64,000 nucleotides of DNA from NCBI RefSeq assembly GCF_003144195.1, contig NW_020290062.1, positions 1 through 64,000 of the forward strand, in the 5' to 3' direction. Within the stretch, counting starts at the first letter, position 1. Each line of letters starts with the position of its first letter. Shown in pieces: positions 1-11,978 of this stretch. The DNA is from Ceraceosorus guamensis (Eukaryota > Basidiomycota > Exobasidiomycetes > Ceraceosorales > Ceraceosoraceae). The position numbers were made by a program, and so were the translations under genes. The notes beneath the pieces are model-generated. The model made no database searches. It saw nothing but the letters and a program-made list of their open reading frames with translations, and had not been told where the DNA came from.

Positions 1-157
1 GGGGGGGGGGATGCGTAAGCAGATGGAGGAGGACAGCACAGAGGGGGGAAAAAAGGAGTCTTTCTTGCTCCGAAGCACGCCCCCTCTGACCCTCTCTGTC
101 TGGCCTCGAGGAACGTAGATCGGACCAAAACTCCCTGCCCCTCCCTCGCCTGCTCAC

Positions 158-1067
158 CGTATCGATCCACTTCTCGCCTGCCTTTTCGGGATGCTTTTTG
201 GCATCAATGCCAGCCTCTTGCAGCCTCTTGAGGAAGACGGGATCGCTGAGTCCGATCTCTGCTCCCGTGCCACTTCTATATGGCGCGTAATTGCTGAGCG
301 CAACATCGTCATGTCTCCAAGCCAACTGATCCGTGTCGAGCGTCATGATGCAAGCATCGTAATTCGATTCGTGAGCGCGTTGCAGCAGGGAATGAGTGAG
401 CTCTGGATCGTGAGGTAGGTAGAGCTGATAGTATTTCAAGCCTTCTGGATGTTGAGCGCCTAGCGAGCGCGAGTGACCCAGAGAGGCACCGTCCGCGTTG
501 TGCAGCGCACAGTCTTCGATGGGTTGAGAGCCGGCTGTGGAGAGAGAATAGGCTAGACCCAATTCGCCTGCTACTTTGGCTACAGGTAATTCGCCTAGAG
601 GGTGATAGATCTGGCATGAGCAGTCACGTAAGCAAGACGAAATGAAAGATCGTGCAGACGATCAGCGTAATCACCACCGCGGGGGTGGGGGCGGGGGGAA
701 CAGCATCTGGACGAAACTTGCACACCTTGTTCAGTCCGATCGGACTCAAGCCGATGGGAGCGCTGAGTGTCTTTCCAAACAGCTTTACCGTGGTGTCGCG
801 ATGAGTGGTATCGACGAGCATTCTAGGTATGATTTTCCACCTATCGAATGCCTCTCTATTAGCATCGTGCGTCTTATCCACACCGGCATTCGAATGGGCG
901 TAGGACCAGCCTCCTGCTGAAAGTCTCTCTTTGGCTAGACTTTCAAGATGGAGAGGATGCGTGTTGAAGGGTGGCAAGTGACCCTTTTGGGAAGGAAGGA
1001 GAAAACACTCTTTCTGGTAGAGCGCCCAGTGAGGTGTACGACGTGCAGGTAGATTGCTTGCGTCCAT
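158..1067 (-). CDS. FMN-dependent alpha-hydroxyacid dehydrogenase (lactate oxidase/monooxygenase-like), 5' part
   Basis: Partial gene reading off the left edge. Exon 1 is 726-1067, exon 2 is 158-610, and a donor (GTGAGC) follows at 157, so the FMN- and substrate-binding C-terminal half lies outside. The intron at 611-725 joins ...SPIGLN-K to IYHPLGELPVAK in phase 0. Family signatures seen: GGWSYAHSNAG near the N-terminus, IIPRMLVDTTHRD, LFGKTLSAPIGLSPIGLN, YSLSTAGS, YYQLYLP and IMTLDT. This matches the TIM-barrel glycolate oxidase / lactate 2-monooxygenase / cytochrome b2 family, which oxidises L-2-hydroxy acids using FMN. No cytochrome b5 domain precedes the barrel, so a flavocytochrome b2 is unlikely. 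The start is the first in-frame ATG. Long G homopolymers lie just upstream in the promoter. Exact substrate unknown. Confidence 0.85.
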
Positions 1068-1129
1068 CTTGATTGGGGATTTGGACGTGTGACGTGTGAC
1101 GATCCAAGGCGCGTGCGAGCAAGCAAGAC

Positions 1130-1131
<2 letters not shown>

Positions 1132-1163
<32 letters not shown>

Positions 1164-1184
1164 AGTGGTGAGGGTGAGGGGGCA

Positions 1185-1226
<42 letters not shown>
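1132..1226. repeat. Two long G homopolymers upstream of the dehydrogenase
   Basis: A run of 31 G (1132-1162), a short G-rich spacer, and a run of 42 G (1185-1226), about 65-160 bp upstream of the dehydrogenase ATG. The window itself also begins with ten G. On the minus strand this reads as poly-C and creates a spurious proline-rich open frame. Confidence 0.9.
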
Positions 1227-1227
<1 letters not shown>

Positions 1228-1885
1228 TGTGAGGATGACGGAAGCTGACGAAGGTGCGCGGCGCGCTTCTTTAATCATGCTAGCCCAGTCACAGTCTCCT
1301 CCCAACTGCGTCGCTACACTCTTGCACGCTTCCAATCCAGAGACGAGTCTGTGATTGATCTTGCAGAGCTTCATGGGCGCCCTTGCGTCTCCCTTCCTTA
1401 CCCCACACATTCGATCGTGATTCGCATTCTGGCGCGCGCGCCGAGACAAGTTCAGGGTTTCCTTTGCTGCTGCATGGTGCGGTAGGTACCGCGGTAAGCT
1501 GGCTCTCGGTTGCGCCGGCAAACGGCCTGGCGTACGCGCGCGCGTGCGGAGGTGGAGCGGCATAATGTCAAGCGAGCCTGCAGCCTGGCTGGATAGGCGA
1601 CCTTGGTTCGCGCTCCAACGGTTCGTATAGCGTGGGGGGCAAATGCAGTAGTGTGGTTAGCAGCTAGCAGCCACGAGTACCTTGCACTCCTCATCGTGAC
1701 CCCTCGACAAGGTTGACAGTCTCTCCAAATTAAATTGTTCAGTCGTGTGTGAAAGTGGAGAGAGGGCCAAAAAGGGCGGGACATGGGAGGCATCTATTGC
1801 GGGGAACGGTGAGTGTAGGCGCATTCGTCGATTCGCGAGTTTTGGAAGTGGCAGACGTGGGCAGCACAATCATCTGCAAGACGGA

Positions 1886-3104
1886 TCAAGCATGACGAAT
1901 CAACCACTCCGACGTCTTTTCCTCTTGATCGAATGCTAGATGATGTCCCGCATCGTCGATGACCTCGAACCCGAACGTCTTTTCTCCAAATTCTCTTGTC
2001 AATTCCCGTTCCAGGATGGTCGAATCGACCAATTGATCTTCTTTTCCAATCAACACGTCCAATGTCGCGCTACCTTCTTTGAGCGCATTCTTGAACGCTT
2101 CAGGATCTTGCATCCTCGTAGCCCAAGCTGTTCTAGCCTCGGGCAAACAAAAGCTCAAGTTGCCCACCAATCTCGATTTCTCGCTCCATTGCAGAGATTT
2201 GCCTCGAATGGAAAAGATATCGATCAGCTTTAGAGCGGTCTGATGATGCAAAGAGACGGAATCTTGTACGAGAAGACCGGGAAAGAGAGAACCGAGATAG
2301 GCGGGAATGACGGCGCGTTGAATCGATCCTACCCACGGCAATGGGGCCAGCCAGATGACCTTTTTCAAAAGACTCGGGAAATGAAGAGCTACGTCGATCG
2401 AGACCGATGCTGGGGTTGAGAGAAGAGTGCATATTGAGCCGGGCAGAATGCATGACTAGCGCGCTGGCACATATCGCTCTCACCACCCAAGCTCCACCCA
2501 ACAAAAGTGTGCTCCTTGACTCCAAAAGCCTCCAACACAGCTTTGTGATCCTGCGCAATGGTCTGCGAATCGATTGCACCTTGCGCAGGCGTGGCATCGC
2601 TATCGGAAGCGGAAAGAGCTAGCTCAGAGGTCCGTCCGTGTCCTCTTAGATCGTACGTGATCTATGCCAGGCGAGAGTGACAAGCATCACGACTCGGTCC
2701 AAGGATCGGGAAGAGAAGGTGCGCGGACGACTTACCACGTTGACGAGCTGCAACAGCTTGGAATCATGGAGAAGCAGCGGATCGAAGATGTCGGAGCTTT
2801 GACAAGAGTGAGAGGGGAGAGTGGTGTGTGCGAGTGGGTGAGTGGGTGAGTGTAGGTGGTGAGTACGATCTGCGCACGACATAAGCTACACCTGCAACAG
2901 TCTCGCTAAAAGAACGCGCAAATGGACGCATACATGCGCCTTGCAACAAAAGTGCCCACCAGATGCGCACCTTACAGTCCATCCGTGGACCAGCACCAAC
3001 GTTTTTGCGCTCGCCAAAGAGCTTTTGTAGTGCCATGCGGCCACTTTTGTGCCGTCGGCAGAGGTGACCGTCTTGTAGTCTGAAGCAGCCAAGGAAGACG
3101 ACAT
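1886..3104 (-). CDS. alpha/beta hydrolase fold protein, 4 exons
   Basis: Exons 2971-3104, 2736-2796, 2484-2661, 1886-2409 give a 298-residue protein; the lengths sum to a multiple of three. Visible features: beta strand and oxyanion segment LVLVHGWT, then ITYDLRGHGRT, nucleophile elbow GWSLGA (serine of G-x-S-x-G) and a C-terminal acid/histidine segment VLIGKEDQLVD ... DDAGHHLAFDQ, which would complete a Ser-Asp/Glu-His triad. The third intron cuts straight through the nucleophile elbow (GWSLG | ASVSIDVALHFPSL). No signal peptide, so probably intracellular. The family includes esterases, epoxide hydrolases and haloperoxidases; the substrate cannot be told. Divergent from the helicase gene that follows. 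Confidence 0.85.
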
Positions 3105-3714
3105 TTTCCCGCCAAAGAAAGGTGCGCGCGCGCGCGTGTTGGATGATGTTCTGGCTCGTAGCAGGATACCGAATGGATGCTTTGGAGGGGGCGATGGTCA
3201 GAGACGCACGCCTGAGTGTGCAGGTGGAGTTGCTGACGAGGGAAGCTGCTCGGGACTGGTGAAAGTGAAGCAGGAAAGAGCGGTGAACGATGAGAAGGAT
3301 TCGTGATTGCTCGAGCGAGGGACACGCACGTGGCAGGAGGTAGGCTCGCGCACGAAGTGATCGCGTGCACTCAATGAGACTCAGACTGATGTGTACGGTC
3401 GAGTTGGGAGAGTGAGTCAAGAGTTAAGAGTGCATGGCACGCAGGCATATGCATGCATGCATGCATGCATGCATGCATTTGTGTGGCTTGATGATAATTT
3501 GCCGACTTCTAATGCCGCGCACGGATCAGCTTCATTCAAGATTGTGATTCGTCGATCGAGGCGCATGCGTGCGTGCGTGGCTGTCTGCTGCTCTCACTCC
3601 ACCCCACCAACTCAATACATAGCACCCTCACGACTGCGTCACTCAGACTACGATCGATTGGCTGGTAGCGCGGCGTCGTCGATCGTTTTCCATTCGCTTT
3701 AGTCTGTTGTAGCC
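3105..3714. promoter_or_regulatory. divergent promoter space, hydrolase / helicase
   Basis: About 610 bp between two divergent start codons. It holds a GCAT tetranucleotide microsatellite at about 3449-3477 and several short TCACGA/GTGAGTC-like words. No TATA box is obvious. Confidence 0.4.
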
Positions 3715-6700
3715 ATGGCGTCGAGCGCTCCACCGCCTAGCGCTCCTCATACCGACTCAACCCTGCACCGGCCACACCCTCCAAGCAGTCAGGATCTCTC
3801 GCGCTGGTTATCTCGTCATCATGCCCTGCTATCGCTCGAAGCTTCTGCCTCGGCCACACCCTCATCTAGCAACACTCGCACTTCATCTGCGCATCTCGTA
3901 TCCCACCATCACCACCTAGCCTCGACAGGTCACGCCTTGCTCCATCTCACACCTCTTCATCCCACCGTCGGTCCGGGCGGAAAGACGCTAATCAGGTTCA
4001 TCAAGAGCAGCGCGTGGCACGTGGATGCTGACTTGGGCACTGCGCATGCATTCAGAAATGGGGATGCTTGCTGCGTCATGCCTACATCGACTGGTTCGCA
4101 GGGGGCCAAAGGAAAGAGGAGGGAAGAGGAGGCAAAGGGTGCAGTGGATGCGGTCGTGTTCAGAGTGCAGAGAGAGAGCATCACTTTGGCTATTGGACGT
4201 GCAGCAGAGGGTAAAGCGGATGAGATCTTGCCCGGCAGCGCGACGTTTGACCTCCTCAAGGTACAAGATGCCAGGGTTACAAAGAGGTGCGTCTCATGTG
4301 GCTATGGGCCGGTCTCGTCAAGCTGAACAGAACACGTGGGTCGCTCGGCTACAGGATGCAACGAACGCTGGAAAGCCTTGCCGATCAGCTGGGCGTACCT
4401 GTGCTCAGCTCAACAAGCCAAGCAAATGCAGCATCAGCTAGTCGGGATGGTGCGAGCTTTGCGCGCGCCAAAAGACAAGCGGACCCTCGCTCTCGCTCTC
4501 CCTCTGAGCTGAACCCCATCACTGCAGATCAGAGCGGCAAGCAGGCGTATTCATCTGACGACTCGGACGAGGAAACTGAGAGTACTCCCACGCAAAGTAA
4601 AGATAGCAGCGAGAAGCAGGGGCAGGACAACGTCAGCGCCGAGATAGCTGCGGCAAAAGGGACCACTACGGAAAGTCGCGCGTCTACATCACAGCACCTA
4701 TCGAGAAGCGCGACCGACGCTGCGAGCAATCACACGGCGCCAGACGAGCAGCCTGTGCGCGAAGTCCGCTCAACAGCATCGCCTCTCATCAACGCCTTGC
4801 TCGGTCTTGAACAGCCAAGCTTCATGCCTATGGAGCAATACGAGAAGGAAAGACCGCTCGGGAAACACTTGTACGATCAGGGCCTGAACGAGTCTCAAAG
4901 GGCTGCTTTGGACTTTTGTCTGAGGGCAAAAGAGGTGGCATTGGTGCACGGTCCTCCTGGCGAGTAAGAATGATTCAGCTCCTAGACGATGTCGCGCGGA
5001 GCCATGTTTGGGATTCGCCCCACGATCCGCGCCTGCCATACCAGACTGACGTGTCCTGCGGCTCTTCCACAGGCACTGGCAAGACACGGATGCTCACTGA
5101 GCTGATTCTTCAGTTGGCGCTAGCACCCACTGCTCTTCGCGCAGAGGCTGGGTCTGACGCCAGGAACAAGAAGAGAGTTCTCGTGTGTGCGGCTTCCAAT
5201 TTGGCCACTGACAATGTACTTTCAAGAGTGGTTCAGCTAGGCCACAAGGAGCTGAAAGCGCAAGGACTTGGCGTGACTAGAGTCGGGCGTGAGTGTCGAG
5301 CCGTATGTGTTAAGCTGATGAATTGGTGTGCAGGTTCTCTGCTCATGCGTCACGCTTCTCACTCAGATCCTGCTCGATTACTACCTCACCTCGAGGCATT
5401 TTCTCTGGACGATCAAGCAGAATCTTCGGAAGCAGGTCAATTGCTACGAGATGTAAAAGCAGAGCTGTCCAGTACGCTTTCCGCGCTGCATCCATCCACA
5501 GATGCAACGACTTCTGCAGCGGGAAACAAGTCCACCTCTCGCAAGGGTCAAGCATCGAGCAAGTTCAAAGGTCTTAAAGGCTCGGCGAGAAAAGAAGCTT
5601 ATGAAGTCATGAAGGAGTTGAGGAGGGAGCAGAAAAAGAGGGAACGAGGATTGTACGAAGATGTGCTAAGGGAGGCGGCAATCGTTTTCGCTACTTGTCA
5701 CACCGCCGGGGCTGCTTCGCTAAAGGAACAAGTCTTCGACGTGCTCGTGGTAGACGAAGCTTGTCAAGCGTGAGTGAGGCGATGGCCTTGCGAGTAATCG
5801 CAGGCTTGTCAGAGTGGACGTAGATTGACACTTCGATGCGTCTCAGTCTGGAAGCTCAGATATGGATCCCCATACTGTCTCGTCTAAAGCCAAGTGGTAA
5901 ACTCATACTCGCCGGCGACCACTTACAATTGCCTCCCACTGTGCTCGGATACAAGCCACCGCCACGCGCCGCGAAGAGGAAAGGCAAGCGGGCAAAGGAC
6001 GTCAAGGCTTCCGAAAATCAGAGCGGAGCTGATGAAGCTCCGGTGCTGGAGCAAGACGGTGTCGGTCAAACGGGGCCCGACACGAGCTTGCAGCTCGCTA
6101 ACGATCCTGAATCCGATGAGGAATCGGACACCGAGCTCGCTTTCCAGACGTCTTGCCTGAGCCCGGAGGCGCGAACGGCAGCGCGGAATACATTAGCGGA
6201 GAGAAAGGATACGAACGCGGCATCGAGCAGGGAGCGCAGTGGGGAAGGGACGAGCAAGTCCGAGCCGAAGAGGACACGTCTGAGAGTGCCGCGCAGCCTC
6301 GAGACGACCATGTTCTCTCGCTTGCTCGGCATGTATGGTAGCGGTATGCGCGCGCTACTTGATGAGCAGGTGAGAATCCGACAACGTCTTGAAATGCTCT
6401 GTGGCGGCGGGCTGCTAAGTGTCCCACACGCAGGCTCATCAAACCTTTCTCCCATCTACACAGTATCGCTTCTCCAAGACTCTGCAGAGCTTCCCGAACA
6501 GCGCCTTGTACGAAGACGCACTGCGCGCCGCACCTGCCAATGCGCAAACTACCCTGCTCGACCTGGATGGCTACGGACATGTAGAAGGCGAAGAGGAGCT
6601 CTTGGAAGAAGATGTCAAGGAGGAACTGTGGGCTGCTAGCGTCGTGTTCTACGACACCGCAGGAGGTGAGGCTCTTTCCATGGCTTGAAGAGCGCCCGGA

Positions 6701-7319
6701 TGACTGACGCTCAAAGCTTGCTCGTGCTTTTGTCTGACTCGTAGCCGAGATGTACGAGACATCTGGCTCGTCAGAGGAGAGCAAAGACGACTCGAGCTCG
6801 ACGAGCGAATCCAAGTCCAATGCAAATGAAATCGGACCCGTCTTGAATCACATCAAGCTGCTTTTGAAGCACGGCTTGGCAGCGGAGCAGATCACGGTCT
6901 TGTCGCCTTATTCGGCTCAGGTGGCATTGATCGGCGAAGCGATTCGTCAAGAAGCCGCCAATGCTAGCAGCATCTCCACTTCCAGCAGGAGCAAATCAGC
7001 GGCGGCTGGGGGAATGGGCGAAAGATCGAACGTGGCATGCACGCGCACAGACCTCAAGAGGGTGGACGTGGGAACGATCGATTCGCAACAAGGAAGAGAA
7101 AATGAAGTGGTGATCATTTCGTTGGTGAGGAGCAACGAAAAGAGAGAGGTTGGCTTTTTGAAGGAAAAAAGGAGGTTGAATGTGGCCATGACTAGAGCTA
7201 AAAGACAGTTGGTCGTGGTGGCGGACTCGGACACTGTGGCTAAAGCGGGCGATGCGTACCTTGCTAGATGGATGGAGTGGCTAGAAGAGAATGCCAGAGT
7301 CGAAGTGGTCGGTTCGTAA
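3715..7319 (+). CDS. Hcs1/IGHMBP2 (SMUBP2)-like superfamily 1 DNA/RNA helicase, 7 exons
   Basis: Exons 3715-4286, 4355-4959, 5073-5288, 5367-5769, 5847-6369, 6464-6665, 6745-7319; 1031 residues, frame closes exactly. UPF1-like SF1B helicase, in yeast the DNA polymerase-alpha-associated helicase A (Hcs1). Motifs in order: Walker A HGPPGTGKT (about 389-397), ASNLATDNVLSR (Ia), VVDEACQA Walker B (about 592-599), GDHLQLPP motif III (about 622-629), DEQYRF, then VGTIDSQQGRE (motif V, about 950-958) and NVAMTRAK (motif VI, about 986-993). A beta-barrel-like N-terminal region precedes the core. The Walker A codon is split by an intron whose donor must be GC (GCGAGT), because the GT four bases later breaks the frame. 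About 110 acidic/basic low-complexity residues are inserted after motif III. Confidence 0.9.
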
Positions 7320-8392
7320 TGCATGACTTTTCGAAATGCTGCTTTGGATACTGTCAACTTGAGCGAATCACGCTTCGGGGGCACCTTTGCATGCACGGAA
7401 TAGTACCAGTCGCAGCGCTCGTTTCCGTGCTTGCGCAAGGAGTACTTGTGCGGGACTGCTTCGTAAGGTCTTGAACTTGAGCAAAAAGGACATGATGAGC
7501 TCACGCTTGATCCTAAGCCCCCTCACTGCGGGCGACAAGAGCGATGACAATGGGAGGGTAATTTCTTCACCTATGGTAGCTGCAAGCATGTTTTTTTCCT
7601 GACCCTCAAGACTCTCACTCTCTCCCTCACTGCTGCATGCTGCTGCCTGTGCAACAAAATTGAGAGTCCGCGGAAGTCCGCCGTACCCCGCAAACGCGTT
7701 TCGGCTAGCTATGCATAGCCTATATAGCTGCTGCCTGCCTATACAGTAGAGTATAGGTGCGGTCCCCAGCTGCTGCTGCTGCACGGAAGCAGATTTCGGT
7801 GTTCTGTTGCTCTCCATCGTCGTGGCTGCACGAATCACCGGGCGTCGCGCACAGCAGCGCACTCGTGACTGTTACGTAGAAGGAGGCGCAAGCAATTAAG
7901 CAAGCACGCGGCTGCATGGCCCGCCCCGCGGCGGGTAGTGGGATCGAACGAGTTCTTGGAATCGACATACAGTATATTCACGATTCACGATTCGTGCACG
8001 CACACCTTGGAATTGCTTCCGAGTCACAGTGGGTGAGTGGGCCTCGGATGTGTACCTGCGTTCCTTCTCACACCCAAAGCGTATGTGCATGCGCTATACT
8101 TGTTCGTGAGCAGCTGACCCATTGACCCGCTACCCATACTCACGACTGCGCGTCCAGTCCATCCCGATACAAAGGCGCGCCCTCCCCCTCCAATTCCAAG
8201 TCAGTAGGGTCAAGACAGCACGCAATGGGCTCAAAGATCGTCCTTGCACCTTGACCTTGCCCCGGAGAGATCGACATTTGCCACAGGCCGGCAGCGCGAG
8301 GCTGTAAGGTGGGCGTTGAGGACATCATTGACAACGGATTTCAGCAGCAATCCAGACTTCTTCCTCCAATCGCCTGACGTTGCTGGAAGATC
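7320..8392. other. intergenic, no gene seen
   Basis: Tandem-orientation spacer of about 1.07 kb. It contains the palindromic-looking motif cluster ATTCACGATTCACGATTCG near 7977-7995 and a CTG/CAG-rich stretch near 7770. No supported open frame or RNA gene. Confidence 0.5.
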
Positions 8393-11300
8393 ATGGCGAA
8401 GGTGGTCGCGTTCGCAGATAGGTGCGAGATTATGTGAGTGCTGGTGATGCGGGCGAACAGAAGTGCTGGCGAAACTGGCTAGCGATGTACGCGTTCGAAT
8501 GCTGGAGTTGAATGCTCCTTTGCACCACTTGCAGCCCGCCATTGGTGTTCGCACAAGCCTCCTCGCCAATCACGATCGCGGGTAGATCGCTGCCTTCGCC
8601 CTCTCTGGCCTCCTTTGGCGTCAATGTGTCCACTGCATCCATTCCGCAGCTTCGAGGATTGAGAAGACCCAGATTGTTTGGCAGCGCCTCCGAGCCCGGT
8701 CCCTCATCTGCTGTCGATTCCTCATCCACCAGCACCACCGCACCAAAGGAAAATTTGGCCTCCTTCTCCAGCGGGGCTTCCCAGGCCGAAAGTGCCGCTG
8801 AGGATGAACACTCGAGGAAAGGCCTCAAGGCACTGTTTCGCCGGTCCTTGAGTGGCTCAAGAGTCGCTTCGACGCAGTACAAGCCGAGCATCCAGGATCA
8901 GCCTTCTTATCTGCCGTCGGCTCTTGTCGCCGAGTCATCCGTGGGCAAGAAGCAGCCTGCTTCGGCGTGCAACTCCAACGCGGTCGCTTCAAAAGCGGCC
9001 GTTGCCGAACTTCATGAACCAGACTTGGCCACGGAAACGCCTGCATCAACCTCCTATTCGGCATCGAGGCCGACGAATGGAGATGGCCGTGTTCCGATAA
9101 CAGAGCTTGGGCAGACAGCCTCGAGCCAAGGGACTGGCGGAACAGAGGCGATCGAGGAGGATGGACCGCAAGCGGAATTTGCTGCGCTGATGCTGCAACC
9201 CGAACACAGCCATCCTGAGCCCGTTGCGCCATCAGAGAGCTTCGCTAGCTACATCCTCGATCCGACTTTGGACGTGCCGGATCCTGTTGCGGGCCCTCTA
9301 GCACACATTTCACCCAGCGGCAGTCTGGCGCTGAGACCCAAGCCTGTGATGAAGCCTCTTGCTTTTGGCCCGGGCGCCGAGGATGGTCAGGGTACCGAAG
9401 CTTCTGAGCATGTGGGCCAGTCTCGAAGCACTGTTGGCGAAGAATTCTTGATCGGCAAAGGTGAATCTCTTGTCAAGACGCCTTCGCTGCCGGGTAGTCT
9501 GCAGGCTCCGAAGCGCCTGCGCTGTCCTCCGATGCGAAGTGCCGTCAGGGGCGACGAGTCCGTCAGTGGGGCATGTGTATGCGCCGACTGCGATGTGATT
9601 ATGCTAGCGGCATTGCAGACCGGTAAGTCGCCTCTTTCTTCGCGCCTTGTGTCGTTCTTCTTGAGCTCAACTCCTTTCGTGATGCTCAGATTATCACGCG
9701 CCCTGGTCACGTAGCGCTCGTCGCAAGTATCTGGCAGACCGAGCGCAGCGGAAATTGATCCTGAAGCAGAAGCTCAGTGCCAGACAGTTGAATTTCTCCG
9801 ACACCGCACGTCCTCCACCCAGCGGCAGCACGAGCGTATCCCCGAGCATATACAGCGTGCGCTTGCCTAGCCCTCCACCTTCGGAGACGTCTGGCGAGCC
9901 TGCAGAGGTTCTCACGGAAAACGCAAAGGGTGTCGCAGATGTGGTCAGTACTGGGCAGATTGGACCCGCGTTGGGTCTCAAGATTGGACTGCAGGCAGAC
10001 GAGGTGGATCAAAAGCTTGGTGGGTCTGCTGTCAGACCGAAGCCAGATCATTCCAATGATGCTCATCGGGGTCTCGAGAGTGAAGCACCGGATCTGCCCC
10101 CCGTCACGGTGCTAGCGACCGCAGAAGATTGGAAGGCGGTACTCTTGTCTGGCGATGATGAGGATGAAGCACCTGAGAGCACGCCCATGGACGCAGATCT
10201 GAAGGCCGAGATAGCCCACGAAGCAAGTTTGAAAGCGCTCATCGACGGGACCACCACATTGGCAAGAGCAACATCGCTTGGCCACTCAAAGTCGGCTTCA
10301 GACTCTGCTCCTGTGATCTCTCGCTCGAAAGACGTACGGGATCCAGTAGCCGCCAGAGAGTACTCCGCCACGCCACCTCCTCGAAAGCCTAGTCCGATGG
10401 GCGCAAGGGCCATGCTGAGACAGCTCGAACTGGCCGAACTGCAAGAATCTCGAGCCGCGGAAGAACGAGATCGCAGAAAACGACTCAGCTTGGATAGCGC
10501 GGCCCCTCCCCCGAAAGTACCGATGGGCGCAGTCATCGACGCTCCCATACGACCGTGAGTTCCCATCTTTGTCTGCCTGTATGGAGCCGGCTCGACTCAC
10601 CTCAAATTTACCTCTTGGCGCACTTCGCAGATGGACCCCACCAGTGAGAATCGGCTCGCCAGAGGCGAGACGCCTTGCGGAAGCTCGGCAGATCGACAGA
10701 GCTGGCTCGCCAGGGACTAGCACCTTTTCCAGCATGGCAAGAGCAATCACGCCCGATGCCCTCCGATCAGGCACCCCACCTGTGCGCGCTCCTTCACCGG
10801 GCCGTTTCCCCACGGGCCCAAACTTGATGCGATCGCCTTCACCTCTCAGTTCAGGCTTGCCCGGCCGAGCTCCGTCACCAGGGGCGCGTGTAGCAATCGA
10901 ATTGACCCAGCCTACACCTTCTGCGACGGGCAACGCATCTCCTTCCTGGCCCTCCTCCATCCTCGCCCATCCCCCGCCGGCCAGATCTCCATCACCTAGA
11001 AATTCCGCCCTGCACGCCATGATGTCTGCTAACGTCCCGCCAACGCCGACCTCTAGCTCCCACGTCCTCGACAGCATCACCGAGTCCGATGCTGATGCTG
11101 ACTGGGTAGACGAGATCTCTGCTAATGCACCCCAAGTTTCAAAGTCTGTGATTGAGTCTCAAGCTCGCAAGGCATATCTGTGCCCAGCAGTCGAGATCCA
11201 GCAGCCATCACATCACGCACGCGGTCTGTCATCCACCGCATCTGTTCAGCAGGCCTCCTCGGCCATCAACAACCATGTTTCTCCCGCACTTGAGCTCTCG

Positions 11301-11978
11301 GAAGCGGATCTAGCTGCTGCCGATCGTTTGCCCGAGCAGATGTTGAAAAGCGATGGTCTCCTGCGAAGGAACGGTGCTCCACCGGCGTATCCAAGACGTG
11401 CCAACAGCGGCGGTATCCAGACGTCCACGGGAAGTTTGGGTCGACCGCCTTCACGAGGAAATGATGCTGCAGACGCAAAGCGGCCAACGAGCCCTACCAG
11501 TCCGAGATCGCGCTCTGCAGCTCCATCGCACCGTCGCGCAAGCTCCTTCTTATCGGTCATTGCAGGCACATCGAATTCTCTGGGAGCTGGAGGACCCGTG
11601 CCCGTTGGCCTTGCTGGCTCGAGCAGCGTATCACGTCAGGCGTCGTCTTCTCCCTCCAGGCCCGGAATGAGCCCTTCTGAGTCGAATGGCAGCTTCAACA
11701 GTCGGGCTAGTGGAGCACCTTCGGACGCCTCAGATACCTACTTTCCAGTGACAAGCTCCACGTCTGCTTCGTCGACCAGGAACGGCCGATCGAGACCGCA
11801 GACGGCAGACTCTACACGCGCAACTCAACAAAGAGTTGGAGGAGATTTGACCGTCGAGACGAAGCGAAACTCTCTATCGAATAGCCCAAATCGAGCTGGC
11901 AATGCCGCCTCTGCTACGGATCGCAAGCGGGACAGCCTGTTCGGCGGTCTCAAAGCCAAGTTCAGAAGCGGGGACTGA
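8393..11978 (+). CDS. large Ser/Pro-rich protein of unknown function, 4 exons
   Basis: Exons 8393-8433, 8535-9622, 9690-10554, 10631-11978; 1113 residues. I chose the 41-nt first exon (MAKVVAFADRCEI) because its donor phase matches the acceptor at 8534 and gives the only convincing ATG; a start inside exon 2 (8512) would lie in that intron. Not recognised. It is mostly low-complexity Ser/Pro/Ala with two ordered-looking parts. One is around VCADCDVIMLAALQTDYH, a CxxC pair followed by a basic helix (SARRKYLADRAQRKLILKQK). The other is a charged helix around ARAMLRQLELAELQESRAAEE. Many S/T-P sites (PPRKPSP, SPGTS, RSPSP) suggest phosphorylation by proline-directed kinases. The C-terminus SLFGGLKAKFRSGD is amphipathic and basic. 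No membrane segment or signal peptide. Probably a cytoplasmic scaffold, by inference only. Confidence 0.7.

Noticed and set aside
943-1563. Proline-rich 206-codon frame on the minus strand
   Set aside because: The prolines come only from the G homopolymers; no ordered sequence or matching exon.
4916-4966. GT donor GAGTAAG as the end of helicase exon 2
   Set aside because: It breaks the Walker A reading frame and the total CDS length.
7920-7975. tRNA-like TTCGATCCCA text on the minus strand
   Set aside because: The T-stem does not pair and no acceptor or anticodon arm can be drawn.
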